DNA from: Macrothele yani
Lineage: Eukaryota; Arthropoda; Arachnida; Araneae; Macrothelidae
Reading direction: 5' to 3'
Assembly: GCA_039090855.1 (NCBI GenBank)
Contig: CM077011.1
Span: forward strand, 20,027,001 to 20,091,000
Length of the DNA stretch: 64,000 bases
The notes under the pieces are model-generated. The model was given only the letters and a program-made list of their open reading frames with translations, was not told where the DNA came from and searched no databases. Numbering within the stretch: position 1 is the first letter of the stretch; every line of letters starts with the position of its first letter. Shown here in pieces: positions 1-10,840 of this stretch. The translations under genes and the position numbers were made by a program.

Positions 1-1271
1 TCGGGGTTTGTACCGAAAGCGAAAGTTATGCAAAAGTAGGCATAACTTTTTTATTAACTGACAGAGGTCGTTCAAATTGCACATGTTGGTTGAGTAACTC
101 TTCCTCTACACAAAGGCACTACTCAACATAGTCTCCATCACAAGCGATGCATTTGCGCCAACGTTGAACCCAACCCTCGAATCCTCTTGAAAAAATTCAG
201 ATGTTGACTGTTGTACCCACTTCTTCACAGCCACTTTCGCCTCATCTGTATCACCAAATCGTTGTCCTCGGAGACTTTTCTTCATTGAACTGGACAGGTG
301 GAAATCGGTGGGCGCCAGATCTGGGCTGTACGGTGGATGGGGAAGCACCGACCAGTCTAATTTGCTGATCGCTTGACTTGTTGCCAAGGATGTGTGCGGA
401 CTGGTATTGTCATGGTGAATGTGGGTCGTTTTCAGATTCTTATTATGTCTCTACCTCCTTATGGCTTCTCTAAGCTCCTTGAGCGTCTCAGTGTACCGCT
501 CGCTGGTCACTGTACAGCGACGTTCCAGAAAATCAAGGAGAATGACACCCCTGTCATCCCAAAAACAGTCACCATGACTTTCTGTGCTGATCGCTGGCCC
601 TTGAACTTCTTAGGCCTCGGATGAAGAGGTGTGACGCCATTCCATGGATTGATTCTTCGTTTCGAGATCATAAAGATACGCCCACGCTTTATTCCCTGTC
701 ACCAGATCGGAAAAAAAGTGTCTTCATTGGCTTCAAACGCTTCCTGCAGACCACAGCAGACTTCCACTATTCTCTGCTTCAAATCGGGTGTCAACTGCCC
801 AGGTACCCACTTTGCACACACTTTCCGATACCCTAAGTCTTCCACCATCTTTTGTATGGCATTACGACCCCAGTCCAGTTGTGAAACGAGCTCACGGATC
901 TTCGCGTGAATCAATTCATCCACTCGTTGACAGTTTACGTTAGTAGTCGCAGATGGTGATATCTCACTGCGTGGTTTGTCTTCAATGCTGGTTTCCCCTT
1001 CTTTAAACCTCTTCATTCATCTTAGCACATTGCTTTTGTCAGTGGTGTCATCTCCGTGAACATTCTGTCGATGTCGGACAGCTTGCGCCCTTCCTTCGTC
1101 AAGAACTCAATGTCTGCTCGTTGTTTCTGCTTGTAATCCATTATCTACCTGCAATGAAGATGGGTTACTATAGAGGAAGAGATACTCCACCAACACGTGC
1201 AGTTTGAACTACCACTGTCAGTTAATTAAACAGTTATGCCCACTTTTGCATTACTTTCGGTACCACCCTCA
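1..1271 (-). mobile_element. mariner element with ~100-bp inverted ends
   Basis: The first ~105 bases and 1165-1271 are inverted copies of each other (shared core GTACCGAAAG, then a TAACTGACAG block, then the CTTCCTCTA block), giving unusually long terminal inverted repeats. The outer left TA would lie just before the window. Between them is a degraded mariner transposase on the minus strand. The same end sequence recurs at 62548-62650, which defines a family. A Tc1 element starts 11 bp past the right end. Confidence 0.85.
106..1016 (-). pseudogene. mariner transposase (broken)
   Basis: Read on the minus strand, 1016-699 encodes the second helix-turn-helix and linker typical of mariner (an RFKEGETSIEDKPRSE-like start, then DLGYRKVCAKWVP), and 387-106 encodes the last catalytic segment HPPYSPDLAPTDFHL, where the third acid of the mariner D-D-D triad sits. 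The middle, with the first two acids, is in other frames with stops, so the gene is dead. Mariner transposase cuts and pastes its own element into TA sites; this copy cannot. Confidence 0.85.
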
Positions 1272-1282
1272 TATTTAAACTA

Positions 1283-2677
1283 CACTCAAGGACAAAGAAA
1301 TTTGCACACCTTGAAGAAAACATGCTACAAACGCGAAACTGCAAATATTACAAGCCAGAGTGTATACTGGGATGCAAACGATCCACGTTTGGTGCGAGTG
1401 TACATGACCGCCCCCACCTGTGGTGGAGCTGCAAACACGAACCGGCAGCCTTATAAACCGGCGTAATCGGTGCCCCATGAAAGTGAAAAGCAAGCAAAAG
1501 TACAGAGTGACAAGAATGCCTGGTAGACGCCAGATGTGACGATATACGCAACTTACGGACTTTAAAAGAGACCTGATCATCAGGCTGAAAAACCGCAGGG
1601 TGGTCGGCGCGCGGTATAGCCCACCACGTGGGACGCTCTGACCATACCGTCCGACTGCGTTGGGAGCAGTGGACACGTGACTGTCCTGCCACACGGCGGA
1701 GAGGCTCTGGACGGACCAGGAGGACAACCGTTAGAGAGGATTGACAGATCGTGCGCCCGGCACGAACGGACCCCACAGGGACCCGGTTCACTATACAGGC
1801 AGATGCAGCGGCTCCTGTGTGCCCACGAACCATTTTCCGACCCTCGCGGAAGCGAATCTGCAATCCCAGTGTTCCTTACGTGTGCTTCCATTAACACCGG
1901 AACATCGCCGGCACCGCTTGCAGTGGTGCCAGTCCAGAGCAACGTTGAACGCCACAAATTGGCGACATGTGTTTAGCGATGAGTGCCGCTTCGGTTTAGG
2001 GACAGATGATAATCGAGTTGGGGTGTGGAGGTCAACGTTACAATCCCAACCTAGCTATCGAGCGTCACTCCTCCCACACTGCAGGCATTATGGTCTGAGC
2101 AGCCATTGCCTACGATAGCCGATCAGCTCTAGTAGTGGCACGTGGATAATTGATGGGGCATCGGTATGTGGAGGAGATTCTACAGCCACATGTGGTCCCA
2201 GTCCTAACCAGGATTCCAAATGCGCTATACCAGCAGGATAATGCCCGCTCGCACATGGCTCGGGTTGCCCACGACTCCCTACGTCATTTCCAGACATTTC
2301 CGTGACCTTTCCGCTCCCCGGACATTTCTGTTATATCGAGCTCGTGTGGGACCAGTTGAAACGCCAGCTGCCGCCGTGCCTCACTATCCGGAATTTGGAG
2401 CACACCGTTCAACACGTGTCGGCCAGTCTGCCGCAGCACAACGTCAGGCATCTGTTCGCCTCCATGCAGGACCGTATTGCAGCATGATTCGCAGCACGAG
2501 GCGGTGCGACGCGCTATTGAAGATGGCCGGACTGCGTACCACAGAACCCTCTGTAATTGTCCCGCAGCTCCATTTCAGCCATCATGCGTATCATGTATCA
2601 GTATCATTACGTTCATAAAATTTCAGTTCAATCCGATGCTTCCTTCTTGGTGCGCAAAATTTGATTGTCCGTGAGTG
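1283..2677 (+). mobile_element. Tc1-like element, 1395 bp, TA-flanked
   Basis: The ends are inverted (CACTCAAGGACAAAG at the left, its partial complement CTTTG...GAGTG-type end at the right, both with a GCACACC/GGTGCGC inner part) and TA dinucleotides flank both sides at 1281-1282 and 2678-2679. The length fits a full-length Tc1. It is related to, but not the same as, the element at 5518-6898, whose ends begin CACTCATTGTCA. Confidence 0.85.
1515..2495 (+). pseudogene. Tc1 transposase (broken)
   Basis: A start MPGRRQ is followed by helix-turn-helix-like sequence with stops and frame changes. An uninterrupted part near 1860-2040 gives LPLTPEHRRHRLQWC and HVFSDECRFGLGTDD, the first catalytic Asp region. 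Further on come QQDNARSHMARVAHD (second Asp) and RSPDIS...ELVWDQLKRQ (third acid region) in shifting frames. All three parts of the DDE core are recognisable, but no frame spans them. Confidence 0.8.
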
Positions 2678-2679
2678 TA

Positions 2680-3668
2680 CTTCAATCGGAATTTCATTAT
2701 TAATATTTTACAAATATTGCTCTACGCAAACATAATCATTAAACTTATGCATTAATAATTGCATCTATGCCACACTCTAAGTAGTTAAAGACAGCTGAAA
2801 AACTCTTATACTGAGAGAATCCAATGTTGCAGAGCGATTTGATATTTAAAGCCTAGGAATGATTTAAGGCCAACTCGAAAAACCACCTCAGCTTGAGAAA
2901 ATGCAAGAATATTTTAGTTTAAAAGCGCTGCACCATACTTGATTAATATCTAACCGAATAAAATAGAGATCCGTGAATTGCACGGTTCGTAGTTAGTAAC
3001 GTGGCGTCCAAAGCGAGGAGATGTGGGAAGAACGAATGCCTATCTATCTCAGCTGTAACTAACAGCGTACGAAATGAGTATTTTTATAGGAGTTAATTTT
3101 GGATCGCAGAATAAATTCGTGGTTATCGTTTACGAGAGAATTACATCGAAATGTGGACGGTCCATCGATTTTTTTTTATTCTGAGTGAGCCGAGGATTAG
3201 AAATGCACGATTTCTTCCAATTTTAAATTCTCATAAGAGTCAGCTATCTGCGAAAGAAAATCAATGGATTTAACGAGCAGAAGAGAGTTACTAATTTCTC
3301 CGGTTTGATGAGCACATTTTTAGGGTAACTCCACATTACGCAGAAATTATTAATAAAAAAGTGGGCGAAATATTCGTGAATATGCAATAAACAGTTTTCG
3401 TTCTCCAATCGATGATACGTGTTGAAAAGTATAAATATACGGTATCTAGAGAAAGAAATATGTACTTCGGAAATTTCAAAATGTGTGGATTTTTATGTTA
3501 ATATAACATTTAAACATCAAAAATTAGCCCCGCGTAATATGAAAACCGCAGAAATCAGAATTTAAAGTGTACGTTAACGCCATTTATTCAAACAATTTCT
3601 CTCAGAGAAAAGGTGTAAGTTTCAAGGATAAGATTGATAATGACCACAGTTACTCGATTTTTAATATA
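2680..3668. other. AT-rich spacer, nothing recognised
   Basis: No coding similarity, tRNA-like sequence or inverted ends were seen here. Base composition is markedly more AT-rich than in the flanking transposons. Confidence 0.5.
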
Positions 3669-4632
3669 TACACTCTTTGCCAAAAAAACAAAAACGAAGC
3701 ACCACGTGCACGCCATTTGATCCTAATGAAACTTTGCATGCAAGTGCCTCAAGGCTGAATATGTAAAAGACTAAAAAAGTAACGACTAGGGGCGACATAG
3801 TGGACCGCCAAGGATAGAGATGGGAACGGGTCACGAGCCAAATGGGTCGGCAATTTCTTGCGGGTCAAACGGGACGGGTCAAGGTGTTTCTGACATGATT
3901 TCGACCCAGTTTTATTTCCGTTTTATTTTTGAAAAAAATAATAGCATATTTCATAGAAAACTCGGAATTTTGTGCTCGACACTGGTGCCAGCGGAGTGAA
4001 AAAGATTTGTCATACAAAAATATTGCCGTCTCTTTCTTAAAGCAAAGAAGATTTCCACCGACCGACAATACCGTATCATAAAACGATACTTCCTTTGCGT
4101 TTGTTTTCAGTGAGATTGTCCGTGGCAAGATACAGGTAAACGCCTATCGCCTGCTTCTCTGATGATTCACTCTCTCACACCCCGTGTGTCACATTGTAAG
4201 ACTGAGAGTTACTTTTCACATCGCATCTTTTGCACTGAGCCTTCAGAGGTTTTCCTTTGACTTGCTTCCATCCGGTTCCATTGCTTGTCATATCGGAATC
4301 AATGTCTTATTTGTTAATCACGGATAAATTTAATATTAAGAAGATTGAAAAAGACGTCGAATCCAAAAAATACTTTCTTGTTGAAAACAAAAAAGGGAAG
4401 AGTGAATGCTGGAAGTTGTTTCGTCTCATTAAGAAATCAGGTTATGTTTTACAGCAACACCAATTTTCACATGCTTGTGATGAGTTCAAAGATTCCGAAA
4501 TGTGAATGTCGATTTCATCAGTGTTTCATCCTTTTGAGGGGCAAGGCTAAAATCAACATCCACATTTTGGAAACTCTCAACTCATCAGAAGTTGGTGAAA
4601 ATTCGTGTTGCTGTGAAACATATGCTGAAGCT

Positions 4633-4794
4633 TATAACGAAGTCAATTTCTCCGTCATTTTTGTCCACGCCGGGGCTCGAACCCGGGTCCTCTCATTCCG
4701 GAATAAGTCACTCTACCAATTGAGCTACGAGGACTTTCGTTCTGACTGCTATCTGCCTTTATATCGTGTGCGTCCTGCTGGTAGGTACATCACA
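4633..4794 (-). repeat. 3' LTR of TRIM copy 1 with tRNA-like unit
   Basis: 162 bp. The tRNA-like 72-mer is at 4734-4663 (minus strand): 7-bp acceptor arm GTCCTCG/CGTGGAC with one mismatch, D arm with A-box-like TAGCTCAATTGGTAGAG, an anticodon arm with a TTCCGGAA loop, and a 5-bp T arm CCGGG/CCCGG closing the B box GGTTCGAGC. It is preceded by the purine tract. Confidence 0.8.
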
Positions 4795-5042
4795 TCTCCC
4801 CCCCCCGAAAGGGGGCTGGGGCATGGCCCACGGGTCAGCCATGACCATGAATCGTAGCAGGCAGCCATCCGCTGTAGAACGTGCACTTGAGAACTCCCGT
4901 TCAATCTGGTGTGTGGATTGCAACGTCACACACATTTATTTTTCGAAGCGCTGGAGAAGGTATTCTCTTATTTTTCCTATCTCGCGGTGTGGAAAGAACA
5001 TCACACCATTGGGAGATTTTGAACGGCCGGGTCATCCGGAAA

Positions 5043-5054
5043 GTTCGGGTGCCA
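5043..5054 (-). promoter_or_regulatory. primer-binding site of TRIM copy 1
   Basis: TGGCACCCGAAC, one base after the 5' LTR. It differs by one base from the TGGCGCCCGAAC of copy 2, which is the first 12 nt of the lysine-tRNA type primer site known from retroviruses. Confidence 0.65.
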
Positions 5055-5055
5055 T

Positions 5056-5217
5056 TATAACGAAGTCAATTCCTCCGTCATTTTTGTCCACGCCGGGACT
5101 CGAAGCCTTGTCCCCTCATTCCGGAATAAGTCACTCTACCAATTGAGCTACGCGGACGTTCGTTCTGACTGCTATCGGCCTTTATGTCGTGTGCGTCCTG
5201 CTGGCAGGTACGTCACA
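5056..5217 (-). repeat. 5' LTR of TRIM copy 1 with tRNA-like unit
   Basis: 162 bp, the same length as its partner. The tRNA-like unit is at 5157-5086 with acceptor strands GTCCGCG and CGTGGAC, which pair fully if one G-T pair is allowed. The T arm is weakened (AAGGCTTCGAGTC) compared with the other copies. Confidence 0.8.
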
Positions 5218-5517
5218 AGCTTGATGTGTATCAAGTAAACAGCAAAAACTGATATGAAACATACAAGTTTCTTAATTCAAAAATGTTACTGTGGCGCAAT
5301 CAAAATTAGGTGAAACAGCCTTAACGTTACTGCGGAGGTACTGTTTGACTCTCGCGGATGTTGTTGAAAGCATGTGCAAAACAGCTGCGTTGTGTGAAGA
5401 ATGACAGTTTTAAACTTTCTGTAAGTAAATTATACGTTCCAGTTATACATTTGTATGATATCTATATAACCTATGTTACCCTCTGCGGAGAGACTTTTTG
5501 AAAGCCCTGTGTATACG
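5218..5517. other. middle part of the hAT-like element
   Basis: Non-coding as far as can be seen; it lies between TRIM copy 1 and the next Tc1, both inserted into the hAT-like element. Confidence 0.4.
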
Positions 5518-6898
5518 CACTCATTGTCATAAAAATCCGCGCACCAAGAAGGAGAGGTCGGAATGAAATGAGATTATAGTAGTGAGATGGTACATACCAA
5601 GGACAGAAGGAATTACAATATCACAGCAGCCGGGCGATTTCTCGAGGACATACGGGTACACATTCAGGCCAGCGTTAGTACCGCGTCGGACAGCCTCGTG
5701 CTCGAATACATGCGGTGATATGAATGGAGTCAATAAACGCCGTATGTTATACTGGAACAGATTGACCCACACTTCTTGCAACTGACGCCCTAAATCACGA
5801 ACACTGAGACATGGAGAAAGCTGGCGTCCCATCTGATCCCACACATGCGCGATGGATGAGAAATCAAGCGATCTGGCAGGTCACGGAAGCGTCGAAGCAT
5901 GACGTAGACAGCCTTGTGAAACCCAAGATGTGTGCAGACAGGCGTTGTCTTGTTGGAAAATGGCTCCAGGCAGTCCCGCTTGGAACGGCAGCATAGGATC
6001 GCAGGATCTTCTGTATGTAAGGCTGGGCTGTCAAAGTCCCTCGGATCACTGCAAGGAAGTCCGGCTGTCATACGCGATAGCTTCTCACACCATTACGTCT
6101 GCAGTTTAGGACGTGTGCCACTGTACAGTGAGGTTGTGATTGTAACGCTCACCTGCTGTCCTCCACACTCTGACACGGTGATCGTCCGTTCCTACACAGA
6201 AGAGGGATTCGTCGTTGAACACTGTACGTCTCCAGTCTGTAGCATTCCACGTTGCTCGCTGCTGACACCACTGCAATCGACGCCAACGATGGTCAGGTGT
6301 TAAAAGTAAAAGGCGTCGAGAGTGCAAATTCGCCTCTGCCAGGCGTCTGGAAATGGTTCTGACGGACACAAGAGACCCTTGTACGGCCGCCACATGTCTC
6401 TTGATATTGGACAAGGACGTCGTATCATCCGTGTGTCCGCTCTCACGATCCTCTGTGCTTGTAGTGTGTCTGGGTCGTCCAGAGCCAGTCCGCTGTGTTC
6501 ATTTCTACCAACAAGATAGCACCGTACTGGCGGATAAGCCCAAATGGTGGCTGATGCTGCGCGTCGGCCCCTTTCCTCTCCCATCCTGACGATACGACCT
6601 CGTTCAAACTCCGTCAGTTGTTCGTAAGCACGTCTACAAAGGCTCCACGGCATGTCTATCGCTTAGGGATCCCACCTGACTCCTACCGTTCACTTCGGCA
6701 CGAATGTGGAGTCCCCTGCGCGGTGCCTTATAAGCCCCACAGGGATTGCGATTGCAGCGCCAGTCTTGGACGCGCGGGCATGAGGCATCGCACGAAATTT
6801 CAATCATTTGTATGTCTGCCCTCTCCGGAGCATTTCGCCGTGTTTCGCGTTAATCGCACGGTTTTTTCTTGGTGCGCGGATTTTTATGACAATGAGTG
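5518..6898 (-). mobile_element. Tc1-like element, about 1.38 kb
   Basis: Inverted ends CACTCATTGTCATAAAAATC with an inner CGCGCACCAAGAA are present on both sides, and TA follows the right end at 6899-6900; the left flank is slightly altered. Minus-strand transposase pieces are YEQLTEFERGRIVRMG (helix-turn-helix start, near 6625), SRRLAEANLHSRR...LTPDHRWRRLQWC and FNDESLFCVGTDDHRV (first Asp, near 6210), and HVWDQMGRQLSPC (after the third acid, near 5845). Several frame changes separate them, so it is not functional. Confidence 0.85.
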
Positions 6899-8061
6899 TA
6901 TATGATTATGTACAATTATAAATTGAGTTTTGATTTTATTGTTCAAACCAGATTCTTTGGAGTCGGGTCAAATTAGGTGACGTTCGGGTACGGTTCCAAA
7001 TTTTTGACCCATTTCCAACTATGGCCACAGCGCATGTGAACCGCTCATCGAGGATGGTTATCAAGAACAAAGCTTGCATGCAGGGACAATTGCGGTAGCG
7101 GATTGTGGTTGCATTAACCACTACGGATTGTGAAGACGCCTTTCCCGTGGAGGTTACTGCAACTTGCTCAACTGCTCGTTTTTTGGAATTCGGATCTGTG
7201 CACAATACGAGCAGTTGAGTGAATTTGAGAGAGGACGTATTATTGTGCTGAGAGAGGTTAGTAAGTTAATTCGCAGTATCGTCTGGTATTTGTGTTGGAG
7301 CAACGCGGCAATCGGACGATGTTAGCGCCAGTGTATCTAGGAGCTGACAACTCAGCTGCACGCGGACAGTGGGCGGCCCAGAACAATGACAGAACGAGAC
7401 GATCGAATGATTTTGTGAGCCACAGAAACAGAACCGAATTCGTCACTCTTAGACTTCTGTTGACATTTTGCACTGTCTACAGGTGCGGAAGTGGCCAGAC
7501 CGTCCGTTGACAGGTGACTTGTGGCACGGAGACGCAACTCGAAGAGGCCGCACCGCCGCCTAACACGGTTCCAATGGTGTCGGGCCCGATCAACGAGGGG
7601 TAGTATCCAATGGCGGCGTGTTGTCTTCAGTGATGAGTCACGGTCTGAACTTGGTGCGATGACTAGCGGGTAAGTGCCTGGATACGAGCCCGCCAGCGCA
7701 CAGATCCCGTCATTACAGAGGAACAATACACAGCTCGCACACCGGGAGTGATAGTGCGGGGAAATATTTCATATTATAGCCGAACACCTCCGTAGCACCT
7801 TCACGTTTCAGCGGTACGTCGACGACATTCTGGAACCAGTTGTGTTGCCATTCATGCCGTAGCATCACCGACCAATTTTTCAACAGCGTAATGCTTGACC
7901 ACACACGGCACAGCTTTCCTCGGCCAAGCTTCCTAATGTCGATAATATCGACATCCTTAAATCACCAGCCCGATCGTCTGAATTCTCACCAATCGAACTT
8001 GTGCGGATGCACCGCCACCCTTTTGTTTTGATGGGACGCTACCTACGCCCATCCTGGAATG

Positions 8062-9271
8062 TCAGTCAACTGGCCAGAATATTGGACTCAGTACATTATC
8101 AGTATATTGCGTGCGCCTATGCGACGCCGGGTAACCCCTTGTATCAGAGCCATACTTGAAACTAGAACGTTGGAGTTGTCGTCCAATGATGTCCCATACG
8201 TGCACGATTGGTGAAAGATCTGGTGATCTAGCAGGCCACGACAACATGTCGACACTCTGTAGAGCATGTTGGGTTACAACAGCGGTATGCGGGCGAGCGT
8301 TATCCTGTTGGAAAACACCCCTGGAATGCTGTTCATGAATGGCAGCACAATAGGTTGAATCACCAGACCAACGTACAACTGTGCCGTCAGGGTGCATGGG
8401 ATAACCACGAGGGTGCTCCTGCTGTCATAGGAAATTGCTCCCCAGACCATAACTCCAGGTGTAGGTGCAGTGTGTCTCGGCGCAGACAGGTTGGTTACAG
8501 GCGCTCACCTGGCCTGCTTCTAACCAACACACGGCCATGACTGGCACCCAGGCAGAACCGGCTTTCATCAGAAAACACAACAGATCTTCACTCCGTCCTC
8601 CAATGAGATCTAGCTTGACACCACTGACGTCGCAAACGGCAGTGGTTTGGAGTAAGTGGAATGCACGCTACAGGGCGTCTGGCTCGGAGCTGTCCTTAAG
8701 TAACCAATTTGCAACAGTTCGTTGAGTCACTGTGGTGGCAACTGCAGCTCGAATTGCTGCCGCAGACGTAGTATGATGAGCCAAGGCCATACGCCGTACA
8801 CGGCGGTCTTCCCTCTCAGTAGTGCAACGTGGCCGGCCGGAACCCGGTCTTCTTGAGGCAGTACCTTCCCTTGACCACCACTGCCAACAATCATGCACAG
8901 TGGCTACATTCCTGCCATGTCGTTCTGCAATATTGCGGAAAGAAATTCCACCTTCTCGTAGCTTTATTACACGACCTTGTTCAAACTCCGTGAGCTGTTG
9001 ATAATCTCTTCTTCGTCTTCTTAAAGGCATTCTTGACTAACATCAACGCACTACGTCGAATCTCAACGATAACTAAGGCTCACGAACGTTACAGCGCGTA
9101 TTTACAGCAAACCTGCTTTGCATGTTCCGAGGGGCGCTACTAACGCCACACGTATGCGCCGAGCGCGAAATGTGCATAGACGTCCTCTTACAGATGTACT
9201 CTCACCGCCTACCAACTGTCGTTTATCTAACACAATCCCTTCTTGGTGTTGGGATGTTTTTTCCGTCAGTG
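8062..9271 (-). mobile_element. Tc1-like element, 3' end truncated
   Basis: The right boundary is a clear Tc1 end (…CCGTCAGTG then TA at 9272-9273) that matches the left end of the element at 22747-24175. The far end is missing. Minus-strand coding: 9030-8668 gives an intact N-terminus (MPLRRRRRDYQQLTEFEQGR, then the GSGRP linker), and 8397-8062 gives GVFQQDNARPHTAVVTQHAL and WPARSPDLSPIVHVWDIIG. The part with the first catalytic Asp (SVVFSDESRFCLG) is present in another frame. Neighbouring elements abut on both sides. Confidence 0.85.
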
Positions 9272-9281
9272 TATATATATA

Positions 9282-10501
9282 CACTGAAGAGCAATTGAAT
9301 TAGAGATACTTATCTAGTAACGTGTAGCACCACCTTTCGCCCTGATGAAGGCGGCGATTCGTCTCGGCATGGACTCGACAAGACACCGGAAGCATTGGGA
9401 AGCCATACGGATCCACAACCACAGAACAAGCTCCCGCAGTTCACGAAGATTTGGTGGAGAGGGGAAAAGAGCCTCGAACATCTCTCTCGATGGCATCCCA
9501 GATGTGCTCGATGCGATTGAGGCCAGGTGACCTAGCTGGCCAAAAAAGCGATGTCACGTCGGTGGAGTGTTCATCTAAGCATTCCGATACAATTCGGGAG
9601 CGATGGCACGGTGCATTGTCTTGTTGCAGGATGAGGTCCCTAGTGGGATGTTGAAGACGCACAAACGGAAGCAAATGGTCGTCAAGGATATTCTGGTAAC
9701 GTTGACCTGCGAGGGACGATGTCACACTTACCAGGGGTCACATTTCCGTCCAAGTAAACAGTCCCCAGATGAGAATGCCACCCACACCAGCTTGAAGAGT
9801 GCCCTGCTGGCAAGAAGGATACATCATTTAATGCGGTTTGCGCCGTATTCGTATCCCGCCATTCGCATGTACCAACGTGAATCGCGACTCATCAGTCCAG
9901 GCAACATTTTTTCACATGTCTAGGGTCCAGTGGCGATGTTCCTGCGCCCATGCTAATATTTGCACCCTGTCATGTGCGGTCAGCAGCGGTACCTTCGTGG
10001 GACGATGGCTTCTGTACCCCATAGCGAGGAGATGGTTCTGGATGGTGAGGCTGCTTACACGTTTTTGCGCACCTGCGTTAAATTGCCGAGTGATTTCTTG
10101 CGCTGTGGTCCGTCTATCTGCTGTTAAAATGCGAGCTATCCGACGATGACCCAGCTCATCCACACGCTGTATTCCACGCCAGTTCGCCCTTGTAGGGATG
10201 GTTTTACCAGATTCGATGTACACACGGTGCACCCGTGACACAGTAGCTAGTGAAAATTCCAGTGCCTGCACTACTTCCAAGATGGAGTGACCCATTGTCG
10301 GGACACGACAATTTTTCCACGACCAAATGCGCTTAGATCCTTCGTCTTACCCATACTGCGTCCGACTCCTACTGATTCCCGTCGCATCACTCCTTATAGT
10401 GCGGAATCGCTACATACGTCTTGTCGTTTCCGTTTACAGGGACGCTCACAGCGCCACATTTGCATAACCCCAGCTGTCACTATTTCAATTGCTCTTCAGT
10501 G
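9282..10501 (-). mobile_element. Tc1-like element, 1220 bp, TA-flanked
   Basis: Inverted ends CACTGAAGAGCAATTGAA / TTCAATTGCTCTTCAGTG with TA at 9280-9281 and 10502-10503. It is separated from the previous element only by TATATATATA. Minus-strand transposase is in two main blocks: 10295-9912 (paired-like DNA-binding region, RRIARILTADRRTTAQEITR) and 9725-9441 (LILQQDNAPCHRSRIVSE and FWPARSPGLNRIEHIWDAIER). In the last motif the expected Asp of SPD is Gly, so a key acid is lost as well as the reading frame. Confidence 0.88.
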
Positions 10502-10503
10502 TA

Positions 10504-10838
10504 TAATCAACCCTTGATGTACCGCCACCGTTTGTTACATTACATTGTGGGATCACAACAAAGGTGGCGTTGTATTAAATTTGCCAATTATTTTAAGTGC
10601 CCCAAATTTCGTTAAACATGGTTCATCGAAAATCACGATTAGCGTTAAGTTAAAAATATGTTAACTGGAAGAAATGCAGTTATGTTATATGTTGTGTACT
10701 TAGGGGGTTTGAAATACCGCCATCCTGTGTGTTTTACTTCAAAGAATCTTCTTTATGTTAAAAGACACTGATTTGTATCTTTGATTGAATCAATTTTGTT
10801 ATTAATAAAGTTTGCCACAATTCAATTGCTATCCGAAA
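10504..10838. other. AT-rich spacer
   Basis: No recognisable gene or repeat between two adjacent Tc1-like elements. Confidence 0.5.
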
Positions 10839-10840
10839 TA

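Larger units (their letters stand above)
4633..5217 (-). mobile_element. TRIM copy 1 with tRNA-like LTRs, 585 bp
   Basis: Read on the minus strand, this is LTR (5217-5056), one spacer base, primer-binding site TGGCACCCGAAC (5054-5043), 261 bp of non-coding interior, a G-rich purine tract ending GGGGGGAGA, then LTR (4794-4633). LTRs start TGTGA and end TTATA. The 4-bp target duplication AGCT lies at 4629-4632 and 5218-5221. No coding capacity is present, so it must be moved by enzymes made elsewhere. Layout and internal length are identical to copy 2 at 61957-62543. Confidence 0.85.
3814..7022. mobile_element. hAT-like element (candidate), itself carrying two insertions
   Basis: The ends look like hAT termini: ATAGAGATGGGAACGGGTC at the left and a right end whose complement is ATAGTTGGAAATGGGTC. 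The 8-bp flanks (about CGCCAAGG and GGCCACAG) match only in part. The insertion is supported more strongly by the Tc1 sequence resuming on the far side. Without the TRIM (4633-5217) and Tc1 (5518-6898) it is about 1.2 kb. A plus-strand open frame at 4257-4505 (…KSECWKLFRLIKKSGYV…) might be the remnant of a BED-type zinc finger; this is weak. Confidence 0.5.
3671..8060 (+). mobile_element. Tc1-like element split by a hAT-like insertion
   Basis: The left end at 3671 (after TA; CACTCTTTGCCAAAAAA) and the next ~110 bases match, in reverse, the right end of the element at 36780-38340. That element continues with CACAGCGCATGTGAAC, which is found here only after the insertion, at 7027 onward. So 3671-3814 and 7022-8060 are one element interrupted by 3814-7022. 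The downstream half encodes degraded Tc1 transposase in pieces (an LSEFERGRIIVLRE-like start near 7215, FSDESRS near 7630, PIFQQRNA near 7880, SPIELV near 7990). The right end is not found; another element begins about 8062. Confidence 0.75.
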
